Source: Phycicoccus avicenniae_A (GTDB lineage: Bacteria > Actinomycetota > Actinomycetes > Actinomycetales > Dermatophilaceae). Taken from it: a stretch of DNA of 64,000 nt. Made by a program: the position numbers and the translations under genes. The stretch lies in contig NZ_JBNVZV010000003.1 of the NCBI RefSeq assembly GCF_050496545.1, positions 62,001-126,000 on the forward strand, in the 5' to 3' direction. Under the pieces are notes generated by a model. The model did no database searches and was not told where the DNA came from. It saw only the letters and a program-made list of their open reading frames with translations. Positions 1 to 7,005 of the stretch are shown piece after piece; position 1 is the stretch's first letter, and every line of letters begins with the position of its first letter.

Positions 1-1
1 G

Positions 2-2086
2 GCCGACGGTCTCGCGCGCGGCCGCACCGACCGCACCGGCGACGTCCGCGACGAGGAGATGACCGGCCTCTTCGAGCGCGACGCCCTCGTCTTCGCGGCC
101 GCCCGACGCCGAGCGATGATCGACACGCAGTACGAGGGGCTGGTCTTCGGGCGCCTCGACCTCGGCGAGGAGGACTCCACCGCCGCCGAGCGCGAGGTCC
201 GCCACATCGGCCGGCTCGGTGTGCGCGACGACGACTACGAGCCGCTCGTCGTCGACTGGCGGGCGCCCGCGGCGGCCGCGTTCTACCGCGCCACCCCGGT
301 CGAGCCGATGGGGGTCGTCCGGCGTCGTGTGCTGCGCTGCAGCGGGGCCAGGGTCGTCGGTGTCGAGGACGACCTCATGGTGCCGGTCGCGCCGGACGAC
401 ATCGTCGTCGTCGGCGACGGCGCCCTGATGGCGGCGCTCACCCGCAGCCGCGGCCGGCAGATGCGCGACATCGTCGCCACCATCCAGCGCCACCAGGACG
501 AGGCCATCCGCGCCCCCTCGCGTGGCGTCACCGAGATCACCGGCGGCCCCGGCACCGGCAAGACCGTCGTCGCCCTGCACCGCGCCGCGTACCTGCTCTA
601 CGCCGAGCGGCGCCGCTTCGAGCACGGCGGCATCCTCGTCATCGGCCCGTCCGCGGCGTACACGGCGTACATCGAGCGGGTGCTGCCCAGCCTCGGCGAG
701 GAGTCCGTGGCGCTGCGCGCGCTCGGCGACGTCGTCGACGGCGTGACCGCGCGGCGCTCCGACACCCCCGAGGTCGCCGAGGTCAAGGGCTCGCTGCGGA
801 TCCGCCGGCTACTGTCCCGGCTGGCCGCGCGTGCCCCGGAGGGCTCGCCGCGCGCCTTCCGGTCCTTCGTCGCCGGTCACGCGGTACGCCTCGACGAGGA
901 CGTCCTGCGCCGCGTGCGCGCCGAGGTCCTGCGCGGCCACCAGCACAACCTGGCGGCCGACGCCGCCCGCTCGGCCCTCGCCGAGGCGGCGTGGCGCTCG
1001 GTGCGCCAGGGCGAGCGCTCGGACTTCCTCGACGCCTTCGACGCCTCGCGCGAGGTCGACGAGTTCATGACGTCGTGGTGGCGCCCGCTGGACCCCCGCG
1101 AGCTGCTGCTCACCCTCGCCGACACCGACCACGCCTACGCGGTCTCGCGCGGCGTCCTCGACCAGGAGGAGGCCGCGGCGATCGCGTACTCCTACCGCGA
1201 GGCGCTCGAGGTCGGTGAGTGGTCGGTCTCCGACATCGCCCTCGCCGACGACCTGCTGGCCCGCCTCGGCCCGGTCCAGGACGTCGAGCGCGAGGAGGCC
1301 GGCTTCTACGACATCGAGGAGCTCGACGACCTCGCGGCGTACGGCGTCGCGGACGTGCGTGCCGGCGCGCGCGGCGGACCCGCCTGGGGTGCCGACAGCC
1401 GGGCCGAGGTGACTCCGGCCGACGCACGCGAGCGGCTGCTGACCGGGCGGCTCGAGCGGGCGTCCGGGTTCGCGCACGTCCTCGTCGACGAGGCGCAGGA
1501 CCTCTCGCCGATGCAGTGGCGGATGGTCGCCCGGCGCGGGCGGTCGGCGTCGTGGACGGTGGTCGGCGACGCCGCGCAGGCGTCGTGGCCGGACCTCGTC
1601 GAGGCGGGCCGAGCGCGCGAGGAGGCCTTCTCCGGCCTCGAGCGCCGCGCGTTCCACATGGACACGAACTACCGCAACGCCCGCGAGATCTTCGACCACG
1701 CGCGCGACGTCATCCTCCCGCTCGTGCCGGACGCCGACATCCCGGACGCCGTGCGGGAGACGGGGGTCCACCCCGTCGACCGGGTCGTCGAGGGATCGCT
1801 CGCGGAGGCCGCGGCGGACGCGGTGGAGCAGCTGCTCGGCGAGGTCGACGGCTCGATCGCCGTCGTCACGCCCCGGCGCTGGGAGGAGCGGCTGGCCGCC
1901 CTCGACGGTGCCGGGGAGGGGCGCGTGCAGGTCATCGACCCGCTGTCCACCAAGGGCCTGGAGTGGGACGCGACCGTGGTCGTCGACCCCGACGCCGTCA
2001 CCGAGGAGTCACCCGGCGGCGTGCGCGTGCTCTACGTCGTGCTGACCCGCGCGGCGCACCGGATGCACGTCCTGCGCCCCGCCTGA
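2..2086 (+). CDS. HelD/HelR-type UvrD-family helicase, 5' end outside window
   Basis: Superfamily 1 ATPase of the HelD (helicase IV-like) group. Relatives bind RNA polymerase and recycle stalled complexes, and actinobacterial HelR gives rifampicin tolerance. The frame is open from base 2, and family members carry an N-terminal coiled-coil arm that is missing here, so the gene starts left of the window; the ATG at 59 is probably internal. Counting from that ATG, Walker A GGPGTGKT lies near residue 162, the Walker B box DEAQD near 477, then TNYRNAREI, the motif STKGLEWD and a final LTRAAHR motif. The conserved VDWRAPAAAAFYRA segment typical of HelD lies before Walker A. Family assignment is firm; the exact role is inferred. 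Confidence 0.88.
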   Translation, partial: ADGLARGRTDRTGDVRDEEMTGLFERDALVFAAARRRAMIDTQYEGLVFGRLDLGEEDSTAAEREVRHIGRLGVRDDDYEPLVVDWRAPAAAAFYRATPVEPMGVVRRRVLRCSGARVVGVEDDLMVPVAPDDIVVVGDGALMAALTRSRGRQMRDIVATIQRHQDEAIRAPSRGVTEITGGPGTGKTVVALHRAAYLLYAERRRFEHGGILVIGPSAAYTAYIERVLPSLGEESVALRALGDVVDGVTARRSDTPEVAEVKGSLRIRRLLSRLAARAPEGSPRAFRSFVAGHAVRLDEDVLRRVRAEVLRGHQHNLAADAARSALAEAAWRSVRQGERSDFLDAFDASREVDEFMTSWWRPLDPRELLLTLADTDHAYAVSRGVLDQEEAAAIAYSYREALEVGEWSVSDIALADDLLARLGPVQDVEREEAGFYDIEELDDLAAYGVADVRAGARGGPAWGADSRAEVTPADARERLLTGRLERASGFAHVLVDEAQDLSPMQWRMVARRGRSASWTVVGDAAQASWPDLVEAGRAREEAFSGLERRAFHMDTNYRNAREIFDHARDVILPLVPDADIPDAVRETGVHPVDRVVEGSLAEAAADAVEQLLGEVDGSIAVVTPRRWEERLAALDGAGEGRVQVIDPLSTKGLEWDATVVVDPDAVTEESPGGVRVLYVVLTRAAHRMHVLRPA

Positions 2087-2170
2087 GCCCTCCGGCTCGG
2101 GGCTCGCACGTCCCGGCGGTCGACCCACCCGGCGCGGCCCGCCCCCGCACCACACACGTGTCGTGCCCAC

Positions 2171-2432
2171 GACGTCCATGTGCTCCGAGAACCGGGCCAT
2201 GCCCCGAATACGGGAGCACATGGAGACGTGCCCCCAGAACCGGACCACAACGACCCAGCATCGGGAGCACATGGAGACTTGCTCCCAGAACCGGACCACA
2301 ACGGCCCAGCATCGGGAGCACCTGGAGACTTGCTCCGAGAACCGGATCAGAACGGCCCGGCATCAGGAGCACATGGAGATTTGCCCCCAGAACCGGACCA
2401 GGCTGGCCCAGCATCGGGAGCACATGGACGTC
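2171..2432. repeat. 51-bp tandem repeat array bounded by a 16-bp inverted repeat
   Basis: Five copies of a unit start at 2212, 2263, 2314, 2365 and 2416, exactly 51 bases apart; the first is preceded by a partial unit and the last is cut short. The core GGAGCACATGGAGA recurs with few changes, and most units can fold a short stem (GGGAGCA pairing with TGCTCCC in the 2263 unit). The array begins with GACGTCCATGTGCTCC (2171-2186) and ends with its exact reverse complement (2417-2432). It fills the gap between the convergent helicase and purA genes. Because 51 is a multiple of three, frames stay open through it on both strands, but I see no support for a gene. Confidence 0.85.
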
Positions 2433-2487
2433 CTCGGACGACGGTTGTCGTGTGCGGGGCCTCCCCGTCCCCGACGAGGACCGCGGG

Positions 2488-3792
2488 TCAGGCGTCGAGG
2501 AGGGGGTGGCGCTGGATGATCTCGTGCCGCCCCGGACCGACGCCGATGGCCGACACGCGCGCCCCGATGAGCTCCTCGACACGCAGCACGTACGCCTGCG
2601 CCGCCGCCGGCAGCTCGTCGAACTCGCGGCAGCCGGAGATGTCCTCCCACCAGCCGTCGAGCATCTCGTAGACGGGCTTGGCGTGGTGGAAGTCGCTCTG
2701 CGACACCGGCATCTCGTCGTGCCGGACACCGTCGACCTCGTAGGCCACGCACACCGGCACCTTCTCGAACCCGGTGAGCACGTCGAGCTTGGTGATGACG
2801 AAGTCGGTGACCCCGTTGACGCGCGTGGCGTAGCGGCCGATGACGGTGTCCATCCAGCCGCAGCGGCGCGGCCGGCCGGTGGTCGTGCCGTACTCGGCAC
2901 CGGTCTTGCGCAGCGTCTCGCCGTCGTCGTCGAACAGCTCGGTGGGGAACGGCCCCTCACCGACGCGGGTCGTGTACGCCTTGAGGATCGCGATGACCCG
3001 CGACACCCGCGTCGGTGGGATGCCCGAACCGGTGCACGCGCCGCCGGCGGTCGCCGAGGACGACGTGACGAACGGGTAGGTGCCGTGGTCGACGTCGAGC
3101 AGCGTCGCCTGACCGGCCTCGAGCAGCACGTTCTGCCCGGCGTTCAACGCCTCCTCGAGCACCAGCGCGCTGTCGGCGACCATCGGCCGCAGCCGCTCGG
3201 CGTACCCCAGCAGCTCCTCGACGACGAGGTCGACGTCGACCGCGCGCGTGTTGTAGATCTTCACGAGCACCTGGTTCTTGAACCCCAGGGCCGCCTCGAC
3301 CTTCTGGCGCAGGATGCCCTCGTCGAACAGGTCCTGGACGCGGATGCCGACCCGGTTCATCTTGTCGGCGTACGTCGGGCCGATGCCGCGGCCCGTCGTG
3401 CCGATCTTGCGCTTGCCGAGGAAGCGCTCGGTGACCTTGTCGAGCGTCCGGTTGTACGGCGCGATGACGTGCGCGTTGGCCGACACGACGAGCTTGGAGG
3501 TGTCGACGCCGCGCGCCTCGAGCCCGTCGAGCTCCTGGAAGAGCACCTCCAGGTCGACCACCACGCCGTTGCCGATGACCGGGGTCACCGTCGGGGTGAG
3601 GATGCCCGAGGGCAGCAGGTGCAGCGCGTACTTCTCGCGCGTGCCGTCCTCGCCCTCGATGACCACCGTGTGGCCGGCGTTGTTGCCTCCGTTGAACTTG
3701 ACGACGTAGTCGACGTCGGTGCCCATGAGGTCGGTGGCCTTGCCCTTGCCCTCGTCGCCCCACTGGGCTCCGACCAGCACGATCGCCGGCAT
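2488..3792 (-). CDS. purA: Adenylosuccinate synthase
   Basis: Joins IMP and aspartate using GTP to make adenylosuccinate, the first committed step to AMP. The 434-residue product has the family length. It starts MPAIVLVGAQWGDEGKGK, with the glycine-rich GTP/IMP loop, followed by NGGNNAGHTVV and GTTGRGIGPTYADK, all diagnostic. The ATG at 3792 follows an AAGGAG Shine-Dalgarno (3798-3803); an in-frame upstream extension has no such support. A TAGGGT -10 box at 3893-3898 would give a leader of about 90 bases holding two hairpins (3844-3871 and 3803-3828), the second abutting the ribosome site, so leader-mediated control is possible but unproven. Confidence 0.97.
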   Translation of the reverse strand: MPAIVLVGAQWGDEGKGKATDLMGTDVDYVVKFNGGNNAGHTVVIEGEDGTREKYALHLLPSGILTPTVTPVIGNGVVVDLEVLFQELDGLEARGVDTSKLVVSANAHVIAPYNRTLDKVTERFLGKRKIGTTGRGIGPTYADKMNRVGIRVQDLFDEGILRQKVEAALGFKNQVLVKIYNTRAVDVDLVVEELLGYAERLRPMVADSALVLEEALNAGQNVLLEAGQATLLDVDHGTYPFVTSSSATAGGACTGSGIPPTRVSRVIAILKAYTTRVGEGPFPTELFDDDGETLRKTGAEYGTTTGRPRRCGWMDTVIGRYATRVNGVTDFVITKLDVLTGFEKVPVCVAYEVDGVRHDEMPVSQSDFHHAKPVYEMLDGWWEDISGCREFDELPAAAQAYVLRVEELIGARVSAIGVGPGRHEIIQRHPLLDA

Positions 3793-3802
3793 CCCGGCTC
3801 CT

Positions 3803-3871
3803 TCCGACGCGTGCGCCGGGACGTCGGAGCCCCGGCGTGGCGAAGGCCCCTCGCGGATCGCGCCGGGGCCT
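3803..3871 (-). promoter_or_regulatory. Structured leader of purA with two hairpins
   Basis: Read on the minus strand, AGGCCCC pairs with GGGGCCT around a nested CGCG/CGCG stem (3844-3871), and TCCGACG pairs with CGTCGGA (3803-3828) immediately before and partly covering the AAGGAG ribosome site of purA. The first could equally be the terminator of the regulator gene that ends at 3962. No known riboswitch consensus is recognised. Confidence 0.35.
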
Positions 3872-3961
3872 CGTTCCACCCCACCCTACCGCGACCCCGG
3901 CCGGAGCCACGGGCCCGGGCCGGGTCCCGAGCGGCCCCCGCACCCGGACCCGCCGTCGGGG

Positions 3962-4738
3962 TCAGGACTCGCGGCTCGCGAGCACCCACCCGAGCTGGAA
4001 GCGGGTGTCGACGCCGTTGACGGTCATCAGCCGGGCCACCCGCCGACGCACCGTGCGCAGGCTGACGCCGAGGTGACGGGCGATCGCCTCGTCCTTGAGC
4101 CCGAGCTCGAGCAGCTCGACCAGGCGCGGGTCGCCGTCCTCCCCCGGTCCCGGCACGGGCATCGCGTGCCGCCAGGCGAGGTCGAAGTACGCGGTGTACA
4201 GCCGGACGACCAGCGGGTCGCGCAGCAGGACGTAGCCGCCGTCGAGGTCGTCCCAGGCGCCCAGCGCCACGACGGCGGTGTCGCCGAAGACGGCGAACTC
4301 GGTGCCGGTGCTCGGCAGGACGCGCTGGTCCTCGCCGGCCTCGGCCCAGACCGAGAGCCAGCGCTGGCCCCGCACCGTGGTGAGCACCTCGGCCGGGTAG
4401 ACGGCGCGCTGCTCGTCGCCGCGCTCCATCCGGGTGCGGTTGGCCCGCACGGTGGCCTGGTCCAGCGCCGGTCCCTGCGCGACGGTGAGGACGAAGTTGC
4501 GCACCATGCCGCGGCTCTCGGTGAGCAGCTGGTTGACCACGGAGGGGGTGACGGCCGGGCTCAGCGGCTCGGCGCCGGTCTCGCGGGCCCCGAGGCTGCG
4601 GCTCGTGGCGCGGGTGAGCAGCCGGGCCGCCTCGTCCAGGTCCCGGCGACGTTCGTCGATGCGCTCGCGCTCGCGGCGCAGCTGTTCCTCGAGGACGAGC
4701 AGCACCGCCCCCTCGAGCTCCCCGGGTGACCCGGTCAT
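3962..4738 (-). CDS. HTH transcriptional regulator (LuxR-like C-terminal helix-turn-helix)
   Basis: A 258-residue DNA-binding regulator of unknown target. The N-terminal part (about 1-60) is charged and helical. A middle alpha/beta region follows, and the last 60 residues carry LKDEAIARHLGVSLRTVRRRVARLM, a clear LuxR/sigma-region-4-like helix-turn-helix. The layout resembles the large Streptomyces group of solo LuxR/TrmB-like regulators. No receiver domain is present, so it is not a response regulator. The ATG at 4738 is preceded by AGGTGGGG. An inverted repeat GTGGCCA/TGGCCAC (4775-4799) upstream of the start is a candidate autoregulatory operator. Family certain, function unknown. Confidence 0.8.
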   Translation of the reverse strand: MTGSPGELEGAVLLVLEEQLRRERERIDERRRDLDEAARLLTRATSRSLGARETGAEPLSPAVTPSVVNQLLTESRGMVRNFVLTVAQGPALDQATVRANRTRMERGDEQRAVYPAEVLTTVRGQRWLSVWAEAGEDQRVLPSTGTEFAVFGDTAVVALGAWDDLDGGYVLLRDPLVVRLYTAYFDLAWRHAMPVPGPGEDGDPRLVELLELGLKDEAIARHLGVSLRTVRRRVARLMTVNGVDTRFQLGWVLASRES

Positions 4739-4774
4739 CGCCCCACCTACCCCTGCTGACCTGCCATGTTCCCT

Positions 4775-4799
4775 GTGGCCATTTGTTGTCAGTGGCCAC
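4775..4799. promoter_or_regulatory. Inverted repeat upstream of the HTH regulator
   Basis: GTGGCCA (4775-4781) and TGGCCAC (4793-4799) are perfect inverted copies separated by 11 bases, 37 bases upstream of the regulator start at 4738. Size and place suit an operator for the gene's own product; there is no direct evidence. Confidence 0.3.
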
Positions 4800-4927
4800 C
4801 AAGTGTCGCAGAAACGACTGCACTCCGTGCACGATTGGGAGAACAACCGGGGGGCAGGGGACCACCGGGGGCGATCGCCGCAGCGAGAGCGCGGCGGAGC
4901 CGGCCCCGGTGATTAGGTCTCCGGTTG

Positions 4928-4959
4928 GAAGGGCCCGGGCGCGTGCGCCCGGGTCCTTC
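4928..4959 (-). terminator. GC-rich hairpin downstream of the DUF3151 gene
   Basis: A 15-bp stem with one G-U type mismatch, left arm 4928-4942 and right arm 4945-4959, separated by only two bases. It sits 33 bases after the stop of the gene ending at 4992 (minus strand) and faces the unrelated regulator unit beyond. It lacks a long U-tract, as is usual for terminators in GC-rich actinomycetes. Confidence 0.6.
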
Positions 4960-4991
4960 GCCCGTCCAGCAGGAACGTTCCGCCCGCGGGC

Positions 4992-5399
4992 TCAGAGGCC
5001 CAGCGCGCGGGCCCCCTCGGCGCTGGAGGCGCGCAGGAACTCGGCACAGCGGTGGCGCTCCTCCTCCTCGCCGATGATGCCCGCCGCCCGCGAGAGCACG
5101 GCCAGCGCGCGGAGGAACCCCCGGTTCGGCTCGTGCTCCCACGGCACCGGCCCCTGGCCGCGCCAGCCGCTGCGGCGCAGGGCGTCCAGGCCCCGGTGGT
5201 AGCCGGTGCGGGCGTAGGCGTAGGCCTCCACGACCCGGTCGTCGGCGAGCGCGTCCTCGGCGAGCACCGCCCAGGCCAGCGAGGACGCCGGGTGCGCCGC
5301 GGCGACCTGGTCGGGTGCCACACCGTCCTCGAGCGGGCGGGCCGCCGGGTCCTGGGGCAGCTGGGTGGGCGGGATGCCGAGGAGGTCGCTGGTGCTCAT
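4992..5399 (-). CDS. DUF3151 family protein
   Basis: Small soluble protein of 135 residues, rich in alanine and acidic residues, with no signal or membrane segment. The pattern (N-terminal LLGIPPTQLP, then ASSLAWAVLAEDALADDRVVEAYAYARTGYHRGLDALRRSGWRG in pieces, and GFLRALAVLSRAAGIIGE) matches the actinobacterial DUF3151 family, which has no assigned function. The ATG at 5399 is favoured over one at 5408 because a TAGCGT -10 box (5407-5412) stands 7 bases before it, implying a leaderless transcript. It follows the aldolase gene on the same strand but a strong hairpin separates them, so it is probably transcribed on its own. Confidence 0.8.
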   Translation of the reverse strand: MSTSDLLGIPPTQLPQDPAARPLEDGVAPDQVAAAHPASSLAWAVLAEDALADDRVVEAYAYARTGYHRGLDALRRSGWRGQGPVPWEHEPNRGFLRALAVLSRAAGIIGEEEERHRCAEFLRASSAEGARALGL

Positions 5400-5431
5400 G
5401 GGCGCCACGCTAGCCCGCCCGCCCGCAGACG

Positions 5432-5467
5432 CCGCACCCCCGCCCGGGGACCCGGACGGGGGTGCGG
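5432..5467 (-). terminator. Strong hairpin after the aldolase gene
   Basis: A 16-bp stem (5432-5447 with 5452-5467; one mismatch that is a G-U pair in the minus-strand RNA) and a four-base loop begins 11 bases past the aldolase stop codon. It should end the aldolase transcript before the DUF3151 promoter. Confidence 0.7.
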
Positions 5468-5477
5468 TTGCGGCCGG

Positions 5478-6509
5478 TCAGGCGGGGTGGGTGCCCGCCG
5501 AGCGGAGGTTCTGGCAGGCCTCGACGACGCGCTGCGCCATCCCGGCCTCGGCCTCCTTGCCCCACGCGCGGGGGTCGTACTGCTTCTTGTTGCCGACCTC
5601 GCCGTCGATCTTCAGGACGCCCGAGTAGTTCTTGAGCATCCAGTCGGCGACCGGGCGGGTGAAGGCGTACTGCGTGTCGGTGTCGACGTTCATCTTGACG
5701 ACGCCGTAGTCGACCGCGTCCGAGATCTCCTGCGGCAGCGAGCCCGAGCCACCGTGGAAGACGAGGTGGAACGGCTTGCTGTCGGCGGCGACACCGAGCT
5801 CGGCGGCGGCGGCCTCCTGGGCGGCCTTGAGGACCTCCGGGCGCAGCTTGACGTTGCCCGGCTTGTAGACGCCGTGCACGTTGCCGAAGGTCAGCGCGGT
5901 CATGTAGTAGCCGTTCTCGCCCGAGCCGAGCGCACGCACGGTGGCCACGGCGTCCTCCGGGGTGGAGTACAGCTTGTCGTTGATGGCGTTCTCGACGCCG
6001 TCCTCCTCGCCGCCGACGACGCCCACCTCGATCTCGAGGATGATGTGCGCCGCCTTGCACGCCGCGAGCAGCTCCTCGGCGATCTGGAGGTTCTCGTCGA
6101 GCGGCACGGCCGAGCCGTCCCACATGTGCGACTGGAAGATCGGGAGGCCCCCGGCCTTCACCCGCTCGGTGGACAGCGCGATGAGCGGCCGCACGAAGGT
6201 GTCGAGCTTGTCCTTCGGGCAGTGGTCGGTGTGCAGCGCGATGTTGACCGGGTAGTTCTTCGCGACCTCCTCGGCGTAGGCCGCGAGCGCCGTGGCACCG
6301 GTGACCATGTCCTTGACGGTCGATCCGGAGGCGTACTCGCCACCCCCGGTGGAGACCTGGATGATGCCGTCGGAGCCGGCCTCGGCGAAGCCGCGGATGG
6401 CGGCCGTGACGGTCTGGCTCGACGTGATGTTGATGGCGGGGTACGCGAACGAGCCGTTCTTGGCCCGGTCCAGCATGTCCGCGTAGACCTCGGGCGTTGC
6501 GATGGGCAC
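5478..6509 (-). CDS. fba: Class II fructose-bisphosphate aldolase
   Basis: Zinc-dependent aldolase interconverting fructose 1,6-bisphosphate with dihydroxyacetone phosphate and glyceraldehyde 3-phosphate, in the cytosol. The 343-residue length is typical. Visible class II features include HTDHCPKDK (zinc/catalytic loop), EIEVGVVGGEEDGV, and FHGGSGS with the second metal/phosphate loop. The start is the GTG at 6509, preceded by GAGGAGAACACC; the frame stays open far upstream but those residues do not match the family. A strong hairpin follows the stop. The 497-base upstream gap is shared with the divergent chemotaxis operon. Confidence 0.96.
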   Translation of the reverse strand: MPIATPEVYADMLDRAKNGSFAYPAINITSSQTVTAAIRGFAEAGSDGIIQVSTGGGEYASGSTVKDMVTGATALAAYAEEVAKNYPVNIALHTDHCPKDKLDTFVRPLIALSTERVKAGGLPIFQSHMWDGSAVPLDENLQIAEELLAACKAAHIILEIEVGVVGGEEDGVENAINDKLYSTPEDAVATVRALGSGENGYYMTALTFGNVHGVYKPGNVKLRPEVLKAAQEAAAAELGVAADSKPFHLVFHGGSGSLPQEISDAVDYGVVKMNVDTDTQYAFTRPVADWMLKNYSGVLKIDGEVGNKKQYDPRAWGKEAEAGMAQRVVEACQNLRSAGTHPA

Positions 6510-6585
6510 GGTGTTCTCCTCGTGACGTGGGATGTGCCTACGCCCCGATCCTTCCACCATCTCCCGCGCGGCGTGGAGCCCTGTC

Positions 6586-6601
6586 CGTACCGGTCGGTAC
6601 G
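6586..6601. promoter_or_regulatory. Palindrome upstream of the aldolase gene
   Basis: CGTACCG-GT-CGGTACG, 7-bp perfect arms, lies 77 bases before the aldolase start. The symmetry suits a dimeric repressor of the TetR type. No regulator for it is evident in the window. Confidence 0.35.
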
Positions 6602-6694
6602 AGGCCGGTCCCAGAGGAGGGGCGCGGCTCGCGGGGCGACCCCCGCGCCCGGGGGCGGGGCGCACGCTTGACGTGTCGCCCCGCCCGGGCCGCT

Positions 6695-6744
6695 CCCGGT
6701 GCCCTGCACACCGGGTGGTCCGGCCGCCCGGTGCCCTGCACACC
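6695..6744. repeat. 18-bp direct repeat, 32-bp period
   Basis: CCCGGTGCCCTGCACACC occurs at 6695-6712 and again, identical, at 6727-6744 in the non-coding gap between the aldolase gene and the chemotaxis operon. It may be a paired protein-binding site or a local duplication. The rest of the 6510-7005 gap holds the palindrome at 6586, the candidate promoter at 6921 and nothing else I recognise. Confidence 0.6.
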
Positions 6745-6920
6745 CAACGACCGCCTCCGGAGGTCACCGCTGCTGCGGTTTCCGTCCGTGCGCAGGGCCA
6801 GTGTGCCGTGATCCGGTACTCCCTGTCCATGGCTTGCGCGTTTTCGGCGGCCGGAGGCGAGGAGCATCCACGGTTTCGGTGGCCGCACCGGACCAGCACG
6901 GCTTCTTGACCTGTCCTTCG

Positions 6921-6948
6921 TCAACTCCCCCCGGACCGCTGCCGATGC
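6921..6948 (+). promoter_or_regulatory. Candidate FliA/SigD-type promoter of the chemotaxis operon
   Basis: TCAA (6921-6924), a 16-base spacer, then GCCGATGC (6941-6948). This follows the motility sigma-28 consensus (TAAA, about 15 bases, GCCGATAA) at 3 of 4 and 6 of 8 positions. Transcription would begin near 6955, some 50 bases before the cheA start. Its position directly before a chemotaxis operon is what makes the weak match credible. Confidence 0.5.
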
Positions 6949-7005
6949 GAGCGGAGACAGTTCCCGGCACCCCGTCGGGACGACCACGCACGGAGGTGAG
7001 GGAGC

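Noticed and set aside
2171..2432. CRISPR array
   Set aside because: Units repeat over their entire length with no unique spacers, the array is bounded by inverted repeats, and no cas gene is nearby.
2163..2519. Plus-strand frame of 118 residues through the 51-bp array, with a 17-residue peptide repeat
   Set aside because: Both strands stay open only because the unit length is a multiple of three. There is no ribosome site, no -10 box in the usual place, and the frame runs on into the end of purA.
3793..3961. Riboswitch in the purA leader
   Set aside because: Two hairpins are present but none of the conserved core of purine, PRPP or ppGpp riboswitches is recognisable.
1219..4020. Very long plus-strand open frame of 933 residues
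   Set aside because: It crosses the helicase, the repeat array and antisense purA. Composition is arginine/alanine-rich frame shadow caused by the high GC content.
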